A DNA stretch of 64,000 nucleotides, taken from positions 18,058 through 82,057 of the forward strand of contig CAJIZE010000015.1 of NCBI GenBank assembly GCA_905181855.1, in the 5' to 3' direction. The DNA is from an uncultured Flavobacteriales bacterium (GTDB taxonomy: Bacteria > Bacteroidota > Bacteroidia > Flavobacteriales_G > Salibacteraceae). The notes beneath the pieces are model-generated. The model was not told where the DNA came from. It made no database searches and saw only the letters and a program-made list of their open reading frames with translations. Both the position numbers and the translations under genes were made by a program. Positions 9,148 to 19,326 of this stretch are shown here, piece after piece; position 1 is the stretch's first letter, and the number at the start of each line of letters is the position of its first letter.

Positions 9148-12100
9148 TTACTCAACCAATTGCCATTGCCCTTTTCCAATCAGAGCTTCCGCTTGTTTGA
9201 ATTTCAAATCTTGTGTTTCACCTGTAGTTATATGAGCAATTTTCACTTTATCGTTACGCCCAATCTTTTTTTCTACGATAATAGGTTCCTTTTTCTCTGG
9301 TCTTTTTCCCGGGTCATGAGCATCTTTTCCTGAATGTGTAGGTAGTTCAGCTCTAGATTCATTGGTCCTAGTTTCTCCTCTTGATTTTTCGAATTCGGCA
9401 TTTCGAATTGCCGATTTGTTGGTGTTCGGTAAGATGGCTTTAATTAAAAAGGAAACAATATTGCGATTAACCTTATCGAGCATTTGCTTGAACAATTCAA
9501 AAGACTCGAACTTATAAATTAACAATGGATCTTTTTGCTCATATACAGCACTTTGAACGGATTGTCTCAGATCATCCATCTCACGTAAGTGTTCTTTCCA
9601 TTCCATATCAATCATAGCAAGAGAAACACTTTTTTCTAAAGATTTTATTAATTCTTTTCCTTCACTATTTACTGACTTTTCAAGATCAGCAACAATTTGT
9701 AATGACTTACGACCGTCAGTAAACGGAACTTGAATCTTTTTGAATGAATTTTCAGGGTTATCCCAAACATCGGTTAAAACAGGCATTGCAATTTTTGCAA
9801 CAAACTCTGATTTATTTCGATAATGAATTGAAGAGGCTTCGAATACTTTTTCAGTTATTTCATCACCCGTAAGGTTAATAAACTCATCAGCATTAACTGG
9901 AGACTCGATACTCAAAACTGTTAAAAGTTCTATTTTAAATCCGTCAAAATCCCTTAAATCTTGGTATTCTGTTACGATGCTTTCGGCAACTTCATAAAAC
10001 GAATTTGCAATATCAAGGCTAAGTCGATCACCAAATAATGCATGACGTCTTTTCTTGTAAATCACCTCTCTTTGTGAGTTCATTACATCATCATACTCAA
10101 GTAATCTTTTACGAACCCCAAAGTTATTTTCTTCTACTTTTCGCTGAGCTCTTTCTATAGATTTGGTAATCATTCCACTCTGAATGACTTCACCATCACC
10201 TAATCCCATTCTGTCCATCAGTTTTGAAATTCTCTCTGATTGAAACAAACGCATTAAATCATCTTCTAAAGACACAAAAAACTTAGTTGACCCTGGATCA
10301 CCTTGACGACCAGAACGACCTCTTAACTGTCTATCAACACGTCTTGAATCATGTCTTTCAGTACCCACAATGGCTAAACCACCCGCTTCTTTAACTTCTT
10401 TGGCTAACTTAATATCAGTACCCCTACCTGCCATATTGGTTGCAATGGTTACTGTACCAGGCTTACCCGCTGCTGCAACAACTTCTGCCTCACTTTGATG
10501 CAGTTTTGCATTTAATACCTGATGTGGAATGTTCTTTCTTTTTAACATTCTGCTCAATAGTTCTGAAACTTCTACAGAGGTTGTACCAACCAACGATGGT
10601 CTTTTTGAATCTCTTAGTAATGCAATTTCTTCAACAACAGCATTGTATTTTTCTCTTTTGGTTTTAAAAACCAAATCATTTTCATCGTTCCTAACAATAG
10701 GACGGTTAGTCGGAATTACAACAACATCCAATTCATAAATACTATGAAACTCTCCTGCTTCTGTTTCAGCTGTTCCGGTCATACCAGAAAGCTTGTCATA
10801 CATTCTGAAATAATTCTGTAAAGTAACCGTAGCGTACGTTTGAGTTGCTGCCTCAATTTTTACTTTTTCTTTTGCTTCAATTGCTTGATGCAAACCATCA
10901 GAATATCTTCGGCCTTCCATTATACGGCCTGTTTGCTCATCAACAATTTTAACCTTGTTTTCCATTACAACATAATCAACATCTTTTTCAAACATTGAAT
11001 ATGCTTTTAAAAGTTGATTTATTGTATGAATACGCTCTGCTTTAATAGAGTAGTTTCTGATTAGCTCTTCTTTCTGTGCAAGCTTATCTTTCTCATCTAT
11101 CTCAGAGCTTTCAATTCTATTCGTTTCAACTGCGACATCTGGTAAAATAAAGAATTCCTTGTCTTCTGAGTTTCCTGTAATTAAATCGATGCCTTTTTCA
11201 GCAAGATCTACCGAGTTTTGTTTTTCTTCAAATACGAAATACAATTCGGCATCGGCATTTGGCATTTCCTTAGAATTGTCAGCCAGATGGAAGTTTTCAG
11301 TTTTCATTAGCTGCTGCTTTACACCAGGCTCACTCATGTATTTAACCAAGGCGTTGTTCCTTGGCATCCCACGGTGCGCTCTTAACAATGCCAATCCGCC
11401 CTCTTCGTGCATTTTCGAAAGTTCTTTTTTACTTGATACTTCCGATTCAGTTAAGGCCAACTTCTTTTTTGCTTCTATTAAACAATTGTTAACGTACTTA
11501 CGCTGAGTATCGATGAGCTGTTCAACTTTAGGTTTTAACTCGCTAAACAGCTGCTGGTCTCCTTTTGGTGTTGGGCCAGAGATAATTAAAGGTGTTCTAG
11601 CATCATCAATTAAAACTGAATCTACCTCATCTACAATAGCATAGTTGTGCTTTCGTTGAACTAAATCATCAGGGTTTCCTGACATATTATCTCTTAAATA
11701 ATCGAAACCAAACTCATTATTAGTACCATAAGTAACATCTGACAAGTAAGCCTGCCTTCTTTCTTCTGAATGCGGCTTGTGTTTGTCAATACAATCAACT
11801 GTTAACCCATGAAATTCAAAAATTGGACCTATCCATTCTGAATCACGACGTGCTAAGTAGTCGTTAACAGTTACAAGGTGAACTCCTCTACCGCTCAAAG
11901 CATTCAGATATATTGGCAAAGTGGCTACCAATGTTTTACCTTCACCTGTTGCCATCTCAGCAATTTTACCTTGGTGTAGCACTGTACCTCCAATTAGCTG
12001 AACATCATAGTGAGTCATATTCCACTCAATTTCACCGCCTGCAGCAAGCCATTTGTTCGACCATATTGCTTTGTCGCCTTCGATGGTGATGTTTACCTTA

Positions 12101-12534
12101 TTCGCAGATAACTCCTTATCCATTTCAGTTGCTGTAACAACCAATTTACCGTTTTCAGATAATCTTCTAGAGGTTTCTTTTACTACAGCAAAAGCCTCCG
12201 TATGAATGTCGGCAAGAATCGATTCAACCTGATCGTAAAGTTTTTTATCTAGCTCGTCAACCTGCTCATATATTTCTTCCTTTTTAAAAGGGCCAATATT
12301 ATCAGCATTAGCCTCATCCTTTAACTTTTTAATCTCAGCTGTAATCTCAGCCGTCCCATCTTCAATAGCCTTTTTAAAACTCGACGTTTTCTCTCTTAAT
12401 CCATCATCGGTTAGTAAGGTTACATTGCTAAAATGATCATTCATTTCAGCTACTAAAGGCCGTATTAAATCTATATCTTTATCAGACTTATTGCCAAATA
12501 TCTTGTTCAATAAGTTGTTTACAAAATCAATCAT
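9148..12534 (-). CDS. secA: Preprotein translocase ATPase SecA
   Basis: A 1128-residue protein that drives post-translational export through SecYEG. Walker A is TGEGKT at about 196-201 and the DEAD-type box is DEVD at about 302-305. GTERHDSRRVDRQLRGRSGRQGD marks the second nucleotide-binding domain, though only its short parts are diagnostic (RGRSGRQGD). The protein is longer than E. coli SecA (901 residues) because of insertions in the first nucleotide-binding domain around 340-480, as is usual in Bacteroidota. The C-terminus lacks the cysteine-rich zinc-binding tail and ends in a lysine-rich linker followed by KFKQAEALIGKGQWQLVE. It is monocistronic or shared with the downstream GT39 gene. 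Confidence 0.97.
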   Translation of the reverse strand: MIDFVNNLLNKIFGNKSDKDIDLIRPLVAEMNDHFSNVTLLTDDGLREKTSSFKKAIEDGTAEITAEIKKLKDEANADNIGPFKKEEIYEQVDELDKKLYDQVESILADIHTEAFAVVKETSRRLSENGKLVVTATEMDKELSANKVNITIEGDKAIWSNKWLAAGGEIEWNMTHYDVQLIGGTVLHQGKIAEMATGEGKTLVATLPIYLNALSGRGVHLVTVNDYLARRDSEWIGPIFEFHGLTVDCIDKHKPHSEERRQAYLSDVTYGTNNEFGFDYLRDNMSGNPDDLVQRKHNYAIVDEVDSVLIDDARTPLIISGPTPKGDQQLFSELKPKVEQLIDTQRKYVNNCLIEAKKKLALTESEVSSKKELSKMHEEGGLALLRAHRGMPRNNALVKYMSEPGVKQQLMKTENFHLADNSKEMPNADAELYFVFEEKQNSVDLAEKGIDLITGNSEDKEFFILPDVAVETNRIESSEIDEKDKLAQKEELIRNYSIKAERIHTINQLLKAYSMFEKDVDYVVMENKVKIVDEQTGRIMEGRRYSDGLHQAIEAKEKVKIEAATQTYATVTLQNYFRMYDKLSGMTGTAETEAGEFHSIYELDVVVIPTNRPIVRNDENDLVFKTKREKYNAVVEEIALLRDSKRPSLVGTTSVEVSELLSRMLKRKNIPHQVLNAKLHQSEAEVVAAAGKPGTVTIATNMAGRGTDIKLAKEVKEAGGLAIVGTERHDSRRVDRQLRGRSGRQGDPGSTKFFVSLEDDLMRLFQSERISKLMDRMGLGDGEVIQSGMITKSIERAQRKVEENNFGVRKRLLEYDDVMNSQREVIYKKRRHALFGDRLSLDIANSFYEVAESIVTEYQDLRDFDGFKIELLTVLSIESPVNADEFINLTGDEITEKVFEASSIHYRNKSEFVAKIAMPVLTDVWDNPENSFKKIQVPFTDGRKSLQIVADLEKSVNSEGKELIKSLEKSVSLAMIDMEWKEHLREMDDLRQSVQSAVYEQKDPLLIYKFESFELFKQMLDKVNRNIVSFLIKAILPNTNKSAIRNAEFEKSRGETRTNESRAELPTHSGKDAHDPGKRPEKKEPIIVEKKIGRNDKVKIAHITTGETQDLKFKQAEALIGKGQWQLVE

Positions 12535-12556
12535 TTGTTGTGCGTAATTTGGGGTG

Positions 12557-12564
12557 CAAAAATA
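12557..12564 (-). promoter_or_regulatory. -7 promoter box for secA
   Basis: On the minus strand TATTTTTG matches TAnnTTTG and lies 22 bases before the secA ATG. The rest of the 166-base gap between secA and the next gene upstream shows no other feature. Confidence 0.5.
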
Positions 12565-12700
12565 AGTTAATTTAAGGCACTAAGAGTGATATAATTAGCG
12601 TCGTTGGATTAGACTATTACCATTTAGTAAGCCAATCAGAAATTACGTCAAAAAGTCAGAGGTTCTTTTCAGAAAAGCTGGAATTAATATTATTTAAAAA

Positions 12701-14107
12701 CTACTCCCCTTCCGAGTCTGGGTCGTGTTCATCAAATTCTTCTTCCTTTTCTTTTGCAGGTCGTTTCTTTTTCTTTTTAGAAGCACCAATTTCATCTAAT
12801 TGCTTTAACCTTTCTTGTATTAAAAACTGTTCTGCTTCATCAATCGGTATCTTCCTATCGTAATTAAAAGCCACAATAAAGGCATCTTCTACTCCTATAA
12901 TTTGTATTTTATCTCTGTATTCTGCTGCATCGCCATAGCTTCTAAATGAGCCTATGCTTAAAACCGTAAAGTCGTTTACTTTGGTTTCTTTTATCTTGTC
13001 AATAATTAGATATTGCCTGGCCAAGTGTTCCGGAATCTGTTCTTTAAATGCTCCTATTTGAACTCTAAAATCAACCTTACCTGTTATTCTTCTATTGATT
13101 GACTCATCACCAATGGTTACAACTTCTTCAGAGTATTTATCTCCATTAATATCAACTATAAAAGCATCAGAATAATTGGCAGCTTTCACATATTCCAAAA
13201 GTTTCTCCGCCTGAGTTTTATATGAAAACCTTCCTATCACATACCTAAAAACGCCGTTTTGATCAATGTAAACATCTACGTTTTTTAGATTAGGGAAATC
13301 TCTAGTAAATTTTGGTTCAATAAACGCTGCAACTTGAACACCATACAATATCGAAGATGTTGAGTATTTAATGGTTTTAGTAACTACTCCTGTTTTTTCT
13401 CTGTCGACAGGAACCGGCTTATACGTATTTGTTTCTTTATCCTCTTCCACCATCATTAAACGATCCTTAAAAGGATTATTCTCTGGCTGATCAATAGTTT
13501 CAATCGCTTTAGGTTTACTATCAACTTTAGCAACCTCTTGACTTAGGCTTTCTACTGACTCAGTGTTCTCAATAGGTAATTCCGATAATTTTTCCACGAC
13601 TTCTTCTTTTGTTGAGTCCTCTTTATCTCTCCAGTTTTTCGTTCCACATTCACGTAACCATTTCTGACCCTCAATCAAATACCATTCATCGTAATACGAA
13701 TAGATTTCGTAAAATTTATTGAGTTTACTTTTAGCTTCATCACATTGCCCATCAAGACTGTAAGCAATTATTAAATAATAAAAAACATATTCAGAAACTC
13801 GTTTTTCGTTCAATGATGTTGGGTCGTATTCTTCAGAATAACTTCGTGAAGCTTTCTCTAATAAACCAATAGCTCGATCAATATTTTTTTCTTGCTTAAC
13901 GTAACAATATCCAAGTAAATAGGCAATATTCGAATTGCCTTTATCAACTTTTAACAACTCTTCTAAAATTGGAATTGCCAAATCTTCCTTGTGGTTTGCC
14001 AAGTGCAGTTTTACTTGTTTAAATTCTTCAAGAAACTTCTGAGCTTGCGCTTGAGCTGAGTTAAATGAAACAATAATCGCAAAAAGGGCTATGAATAGTC
14101 TAGTCAA
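12701..14107 (-). CDS. Secreted TPR protein with tandem SPOR-type domains
   Basis: A 468-residue exported protein. A signal peptide ends near SAQAQAQ; residues 25-170 form TPR-like helices (ILEELLKVDKG, IAYLLGYCYVKQ). A low-complexity acidic/basic linker leads to two SPOR-like repeats, YGVQVAAF near 255 and FRVQIGAFKE near 345, each followed by an IGxF segment about 35-50 residues later. SPOR domains bind denuded peptidoglycan at division sites, so a wall-associated role is plausible. The tail is lysine-rich then acidic. No ATG precedes the signal peptide; TTG at 14107 is the best start and lies three bases from the divergent yqaA-like ATG. Confidence 0.75.
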   Translation of the reverse strand: MTRLFIALFAIIVSFNSAQAQAQKFLEEFKQVKLHLANHKEDLAIPILEELLKVDKGNSNIAYLLGYCYVKQEKNIDRAIGLLEKASRSYSEEYDPTSLNEKRVSEYVFYYLIIAYSLDGQCDEAKSKLNKFYEIYSYYDEWYLIEGQKWLRECGTKNWRDKEDSTKEEVVEKLSELPIENTESVESLSQEVAKVDSKPKAIETIDQPENNPFKDRLMMVEEDKETNTYKPVPVDREKTGVVTKTIKYSTSSILYGVQVAAFIEPKFTRDFPNLKNVDVYIDQNGVFRYVIGRFSYKTQAEKLLEYVKAANYSDAFIVDINGDKYSEEVVTIGDESINRRITGKVDFRVQIGAFKEQIPEHLARQYLIIDKIKETKVNDFTVLSIGSFRSYGDAAEYRDKIQIIGVEDAFIVAFNYDRKIPIDEAEQFLIQERLKQLDEIGASKKKKKRPAKEKEEEFDEHDPDSEGE

Positions 14108-14110
14108 AGT

Positions 14111-14635
14111 ATGAATGTTTTTCGGAATCTAAATTACCTATTGTGTTTCCACCAAAATGAACAGCTTTGCATACTTTTAAACACAACTTTTTTAAAAGCT
14201 TTGGAAGCCTATTTTGGATTGTTTTTTTCTGCTCTTATAGCAGCAACAGTAGTGCCAATGAGTGCTGATGTTGTTTTATTCGGGTTGTTGGAATTAGGCT
14301 ACAATCCGTTTTGGTTAATCATAGTTGCTACTTTAGGGAATACTATTGGCGGGTTATCCTCTTACCTGCTTGGGTATTTGGCAAAATGGAAATGGATTAC
14401 TAAATATTTAGGTGTTAAAAAAGAAAAAGTTTATTCTTTAAAAACCAAGGTTTATAAATATGGATTTTTGCTCGCAGGTTTTGTTTGGGTGCCCCTTATT
14501 GGCGATTTGTTTGCAGTCGCTTTAGGTGTTTTCAGAAGCAAGTGGTTGCCAGTTTTAGTATTTATGACCATTGGAAAGGCTGCTCGCTTTGTTTTGATTT
14601 ACTATTTAAGCACTTTGGTTGAAACTTGTTTGTAG
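14111..14635 (+). CDS. YqaA-family membrane protein (DedA/SNARE-associated fold)
   Basis: A 174-residue inner-membrane protein with four to five hydrophobic segments. The first conserved segment reads YFGLFFSALIAATVVPMSADVVL, of which the VVPMSADVV turn is the typical YqaA/DedA motif; a GNTIGGLSSYLLGY segment and a final GKAARFVLIYY helix follow. DedA-like proteins are linked to lipid flipping and proton-dependent membrane homeostasis, but YqaA itself is poorly defined. The first 25 residues before the first helix look unlike the family, so the true start may be downstream of ATG 14111, at an alternative codon. It diverges from the SPOR protein gene with almost no intergenic space. Confidence 0.75.
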   Translation: MNVFRNLNYLLCFHQNEQLCILLNTTFLKALEAYFGLFFSALIAATVVPMSADVVLFGLLELGYNPFWLIIVATLGNTIGGLSSYLLGYLAKWKWITKYLGVKKEKVYSLKTKVYKYGFLLAGFVWVPLIGDLFAVALGVFRSKWLPVLVFMTIGKAARFVLIYYLSTLVETCL

Positions 14636-14770
14636 ATTCTTTTCATGATTGAGGAAAAGAAAATTATTTATTGTATTTCGATAACGAAAGTGGAAATAAC
14701 ATAATTTACAACATTGTGTCTCGGGATTTCGACAATCTCAGCCACCATAGAATGGAAACCAATGGCAATT

Positions 14771-17700
14771 CTATTCACTTTTAACTAGCCCACTAGAAGC
14801 TATTCTACTCAAATGATAAATAGCTTTTTGAACTGAACTAACTTCTCTGAACACTACTCTTAAAAGTTCGCCTTTTTGTTTCATCTCCATTAAGCGAGGG
14901 TTGATTTTTATGTAATCAAGTATCGACATAAAAACAGGTGATTCAGCAAAATTCGCATTGGCAACCGCAGGGAAATGGCAAAACATTCTGCCCATTTTAA
15001 GTACAATTTTATCGAAACCTAACTCTTTACCCAACCATCTTAAACGCATGGTTTCTAATAATGCCAGGGCTTGTTTAGGTAACTCGCCAAATCGATCAAT
15101 TAAATCTTTTTCAAACTCCAACAACTTGGCTTCCGTTTCAATATCAGATAAGGTGCGGTAAAGGCTTAAACGTTCCTCAATATTATCAACGTAGTCGTCG
15201 GGCAACATAATTGCTAAATCAGTATCTACTTGGCAATCATTAACAAAGCCAGTTGGTTCTTCTTCTTCACCAGCAAACAAATCTTTAAATTCGTTTTCCT
15301 TTAATTCTTTAAGGGCTTCATTTAAAATTTTCTGATAGGTTTCCAAACCAATATCAGCCATAAAGCCACTTTGCTCTCCTCCTAAAAGATTTCCAGCACC
15401 ACGAATATCCAAATCACGCATAGCGATGTTAAAACCAGAACCCAAATCCGAAAATTCTTCCAATGCCCGAAGTCTTCTTCTTGAATCTGGAGGTAAGGTT
15501 GCTAGTGGAGGACATATCAAATGACAAAACGCTTTCCGGTTGGAACGCCCCACTCTACCTCTCATCTGATGTAAATCACTTAACCCAAAATTTTGTGCGT
15601 TGTTGATGATAATGGTGTTTGCGTTTGGAATATCTAAGCCTGATTCAATGATGGTTGTTGAAACCAATACATCAAACTCATGCTCAATAAATTCCATCAT
15701 TATTTCTTCGAGCTGCTTGCCTTCCATTTGTCCATGAGCTGCTTTTACTCGAACTTCAGGACATAGTTTCTTTATTAAGTTGGCAACTTCCTGAATGTTT
15801 TGAATTCTATTGTGCACAAAAAACACTTGTCCTTCTCTACTTATTTCATAGTAAACGGCATCACGAATGGTTTCTTCGTTAAATGATTTTATTTCAGTTT
15901 GAACGGGGTGTCGATTTGGTGGCGGCGTGTTAATTATACTTAAATCGCGCGCTTTCATTAGCGAAAACTGTAGCGTTCGAGGAATAGGGGTTGCAGTAAG
16001 AGTTAAAGTATCAATATTTGCTTTTATCGTTTTAAGCTTGTCTTTAACACCAACACCGAATTTTTGTTCTTCATCAATAATCATCAAGCCCAAATCTTTA
16101 AACTTAATATCTTTACCTACAATTCTGTGCGTTCCAATCAATACATCTATCTCACCTGACTCAAGTTTTTTCTTAGTCTCAGTTTGTTGTTTTGCCGTTT
16201 TAAAACGGTTTATGTAATCTACCGTAATAGGAAACTCTTTTAATCTATCTCTAAATGTTTTGTAATGCTGCAATGCCAAAATAGTTGTTGGTACTAATAC
16301 TGCAACCTGTTTTCCGTCAGTAGCAGCTTTAAATGCCGCGCGAATAGCAATTTCAGTTTTCCCAAAACCAACATCACCACAAACCAACCGATCCATCGGG
16401 ATTTCCTTTTCCATATCAAATTTAACATCCGAAGTAGCAGTCATTTGATCAGGAGTATCTTCATAAATAAAGGAACCTTCCAGTTCATGCTGCAAATAAG
16501 TATCAGGATTAAATTGAAACCCTTTTTGGGACTTCCGTTGGGCATATAGTTTTATTAAATCGTAGGCAATCGCTTTTACTTGTTTTTTGGCCTTTGTTTT
16601 AAGGTTGCTCCAAGCTTTGGTTCCTAGTTTGTTTACCGATGGGTGCGTACCTTCTTTGCCTGTAAATTTTGCTATGCGGTGCAGTGAGTGAATACTTACA
16701 TAAAGCAAGTCCCCGTCTTTATAGATAATTCGCAAAGCTTCTTGTTGCTTTCCGTTTGCATCGATTTTTTCCAATCCATCGAAACGCCCAACACCATGAT
16801 CAATATGAGTTACAAAGTCTCCTTTTTGCAGGTTGGTAAGCTCTTTAATTGTTAGTGTTTGCTTTGTTTTAGCAAACCCTTCTTTAAGCCTAAATCTATG
16901 GTATCTATCAAAAATTTGATGATCTGTGTAAACCAATACTTTCAATTGATTGTCGACATAACCTCGATGCAAATTGGTTAACAATGTGGTATAAACAAGG
17001 TCCTTTTCTATGTCGTCAAATATGCGATGGATACGATCTATTTGCTTAGCTGAATTAGCGACTAAAACCAATTGATACCCTTGCTTTTGATAGTTGTGTA
17101 AGTCTTCACTTAACAGATCAAAATTCTTATTAAAACTAGGTTGAGGGTTTTGGCTAAACACAAAATGATTGCTTGTCTTAATCTGATTTTTACCAGATAT
17201 ATCAAAGACAGGATGTATTTCTATTTGTTGGATAAAATTATCGGCATGAACGTAAAGCTCTTTTGGTGGTAGATGAATTTCTTTAGTGCTTAGTTTATTA
17301 AAAGCTTCTTCAGCTTTACTAAACTCAAGTTCGATTTTTTGCTTGGTTAATTCGAAATCTTTTATCCAAATAGCCGTACTTGGGGTAAGAAATTCCATAA
17401 ACGACTCGCGTTGCTCTTTAAGCATACTTGTTTGCACATTCGGCAAAATGCTAACCTTGGCATGCGGCGCTAACGACAATTGAGATGACGGATCAAAAGT
17501 TCTTATTGAATCAACTTCATCTCCAAAAAACTCTATTCTGTACGGCGTCTCATTAGCAAAAGAAAACACATCAACTATACCCCCTCTAATTGAAAATTGC
17601 CCAGGCTGATAAACAAAATCAACTCGTTCAAATTCAAGATCTATCAATAAATCAAGAATGAAATCAATCGAGTATTCTTCTCCTTTTTTAATCTCTAATG

Positions 17701-18133
17701 TGTGCTTTCGAAGTAATTTTTTAGTTACTACTTTTTCAACTATCGCTTCAGGATAGGTTACTACAATACATTTAGATTTTCGTTTACTAAGCAGTTCTAA
17801 AGTTTCTGCTCTTAGTAAAATATTTGTATTATCGGTTTGGTTGTCCTGATAAGGGAATCGATACGAGGATGGAAAAAATAAAACGTTTTTCTCTCCCATT
17901 AAGCTTTGCAAATCGTTGAATTGATATGCTGCCGATTCTTTGTCAGGAAGTACTATCAGATTAAATCCGTCGGTCTGCTTAACAATTGAATTTATAACAA
18001 ACGACTCACCTGAACCACGCAAGCCTTCTAACGATAACTTTGGGTTTTTATCGTTCCTTGATTTAATTAAAATTTCCTGTATTCCTTTTAGCTCGTCATA
18101 CGACGCAACTAATTCTGAAAGTGTAATCGACAT
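14771..18133 (-). CDS. mfd: Transcription-repair coupling factor Mfd
   Basis: A 1120-residue protein, normal for Mfd. It removes stalled RNA polymerase from DNA lesions and recruits UvrA. The N-terminal third is UvrB-like (VDVFSFANETPYRIEFFGDEVDSIR region, here SIRGGIVDVFS). The polymerase-interacting domain follows with LTNLQKGDFVTHIDHGVGRF (GDFVTHIDHGVG). The RecG-like motor has Walker A GDVGFGKTE near 605, DEEQ near 700 and the helicase segment HQMRGRVGRS. The C-terminal domain carries GAGNLLGGEQSGF. Its ATG sits only five bases from a -7 promoter box, so the mRNA may lack a leader. A short inverted repeat overlaps its 3' end. Confidence 0.97.
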   Translation of the reverse strand: MSITLSELVASYDELKGIQEILIKSRNDKNPKLSLEGLRGSGESFVINSIVKQTDGFNLIVLPDKESAAYQFNDLQSLMGEKNVLFFPSSYRFPYQDNQTDNTNILLRAETLELLSKRKSKCIVVTYPEAIVEKVVTKKLLRKHTLEIKKGEEYSIDFILDLLIDLEFERVDFVYQPGQFSIRGGIVDVFSFANETPYRIEFFGDEVDSIRTFDPSSQLSLAPHAKVSILPNVQTSMLKEQRESFMEFLTPSTAIWIKDFELTKQKIELEFSKAEEAFNKLSTKEIHLPPKELYVHADNFIQQIEIHPVFDISGKNQIKTSNHFVFSQNPQPSFNKNFDLLSEDLHNYQKQGYQLVLVANSAKQIDRIHRIFDDIEKDLVYTTLLTNLHRGYVDNQLKVLVYTDHQIFDRYHRFRLKEGFAKTKQTLTIKELTNLQKGDFVTHIDHGVGRFDGLEKIDANGKQQEALRIIYKDGDLLYVSIHSLHRIAKFTGKEGTHPSVNKLGTKAWSNLKTKAKKQVKAIAYDLIKLYAQRKSQKGFQFNPDTYLQHELEGSFIYEDTPDQMTATSDVKFDMEKEIPMDRLVCGDVGFGKTEIAIRAAFKAATDGKQVAVLVPTTILALQHYKTFRDRLKEFPITVDYINRFKTAKQQTETKKKLESGEIDVLIGTHRIVGKDIKFKDLGLMIIDEEQKFGVGVKDKLKTIKANIDTLTLTATPIPRTLQFSLMKARDLSIINTPPPNRHPVQTEIKSFNEETIRDAVYYEISREGQVFFVHNRIQNIQEVANLIKKLCPEVRVKAAHGQMEGKQLEEIMMEFIEHEFDVLVSTTIIESGLDIPNANTIIINNAQNFGLSDLHQMRGRVGRSNRKAFCHLICPPLATLPPDSRRRLRALEEFSDLGSGFNIAMRDLDIRGAGNLLGGEQSGFMADIGLETYQKILNEALKELKENEFKDLFAGEEEEPTGFVNDCQVDTDLAIMLPDDYVDNIEERLSLYRTLSDIETEAKLLEFEKDLIDRFGELPKQALALLETMRLRWLGKELGFDKIVLKMGRMFCHFPAVANANFAESPVFMSILDYIKINPRLMEMKQKGELLRVVFREVSSVQKAIYHLSRIASSGLVKSE

Positions 18134-18138
18134 TCGGA

Positions 18139-18146
18139 CAAATGTA
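18139..18146 (-). promoter_or_regulatory. -7 box immediately before mfd
   Basis: TACATTTG on the minus strand is separated from the mfd ATG by only TCCGA. A -7 element this close would put the transcription start at or next to the start codon. Confidence 0.5.
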
Positions 18147-18208
18147 ATGGTCTGATTTAAAAACAGCGATTAGATATTCAAATAAGATAACATCTTATTA
18201 AAAGGCCT

Positions 18209-19216
18209 CTAACCAAATTCAGCAACAAACTCATGCGCTTTTTCAACCATTTTTTTTGAGCCAATAAACAGAGGAACTCTTTGGTGCAAATCGGTAGCCG
18301 GAATATCTAAAATAGCTCTTTTGCCATCTGTAGCAATACCACCTGCTTGTTCCATTAAAAAAGCCATTGGGTTGCATTCGTAAAGTAGCCTTAATTTACC
18401 ATCTGGTGCTTTTGTGCTGTTCGGATAAATGTAAATACCACCTTTTATTAAGTTTCGATGAAAATCGGCTACCAAAGAGCCTATGTATCTGCCTGTGTAA
18501 GGTCTATGTGTTTCTATATCTTCCTCTTGACAATACTTTATATACTTCTTAACGCCATCAGGAAAATGAATGTAGTTCCCTTCATTTATAGAATAAATAT
18601 TTCCCGTTTCTGGAATTATCATGTCAGGGTGAGAAAGATAGAATACGCCAATCGATGGATCATAAGTAAAGCCATTTACGCCGCCGCCAGTAGTATAAAC
18701 TAACATTGTTGATGAACCATAAATAACATAACCTGCTGCAACTTGCTTACGACCTTCTTGTAAAAAGTCTCCTAAAACTGCCGGTGTGCCTATTTGCGAT
18801 ACTCTTCTGTAAACGCTAAAAATGGTTCCTATGGAAACATTTACATCAATATTTGATGAACCATCAAGTGGATCCATCAACAAAACATACTTACCGCTTT
18901 TAGAGTGCTCACTTTCAAAAGCTACAAAATCATCTTGTTCTTCAGATCCAATTCCACAAATATCTCCTCTTACACGAAGCGCTTCCATAAACTTTTCATC
19001 TGCAAAAACATCTAGCTTTTGTTGAGTTTCGCCTTGAATGTTTTCAACTCCGGTTTCTCCAATAATGTCGGCCAAGCCAGCCTTATTTACCTCTCTATTT
19101 ACAATTCTAGAAGCCAACCGAATAGCTCCAAAAATTCGAGAAAGTTCACCGGTAGCGTATTGGTAATCACTTTGTCTTTCAATTAAAAATTCACCTAAAG
19201 TTTTGATTCCACTCAT
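18209..19216 (-). CDS. fbp: Class I fructose-1,6-bisphosphatase
   Basis: A 335-residue cytoplasmic enzyme of gluconeogenesis that removes the 1-phosphate from fructose 1,6-bisphosphate. The metal-binding signature [13 protein letters not shown] is intact near 116-128, preceded by GIGSEEQDD, which supplies further metal ligands. [17 protein letters not shown] and [21 protein letters not shown] are the substrate-binding segments of class I enzymes. Length and motifs are normal. It has its own promoter box upstream and is separated from mfd by 75 bases on the same strand, so it may be independent. Confidence 0.96.
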   Translation of the reverse strand: MSGIKTLGEFLIERQSDYQYATGELSRIFGAIRLASRIVNREVNKAGLADIIGETGVENIQGETQQKLDVFADEKFMEALRVRGDICGIGSEEQDDFVAFESEHSKSGKYVLLMDPLDGSSNIDVNVSIGTIFSVYRRVSQIGTPAVLGDFLQEGRKQVAAGYVIYGSSTMLVYTTGGGVNGFTYDPSIGVFYLSHPDMIIPETGNIYSINEGNYIHFPDGVKKYIKYCQEEDIETHRPYTGRYIGSLVADFHRNLIKGGIYIYPNSTKAPDGKLRLLYECNPMAFLMEQAGGIATDGKRAILDIPATDLHQRVPLFIGSKKMVEKAHEFVAEFG

Positions 19217-19235
19217 ACACTCGTTTTAAGGTGAG

Positions 19236-19243
19236 CAAATATA
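19236..19243 (-). promoter_or_regulatory. -7 promoter box for fbp
   Basis: TATATTTG on the minus strand matches TAnnTTTG and lies 19 bases before the fbp start codon. Confidence 0.5.
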
Positions 19244-19326
19244 AAAACCTTAGTTGCAAAGTGACTGATGGACTGAGTTAATTGTAAACAACTATTTAAC
19301 TTCGTGCAAACTGTAAAAAATGAACT

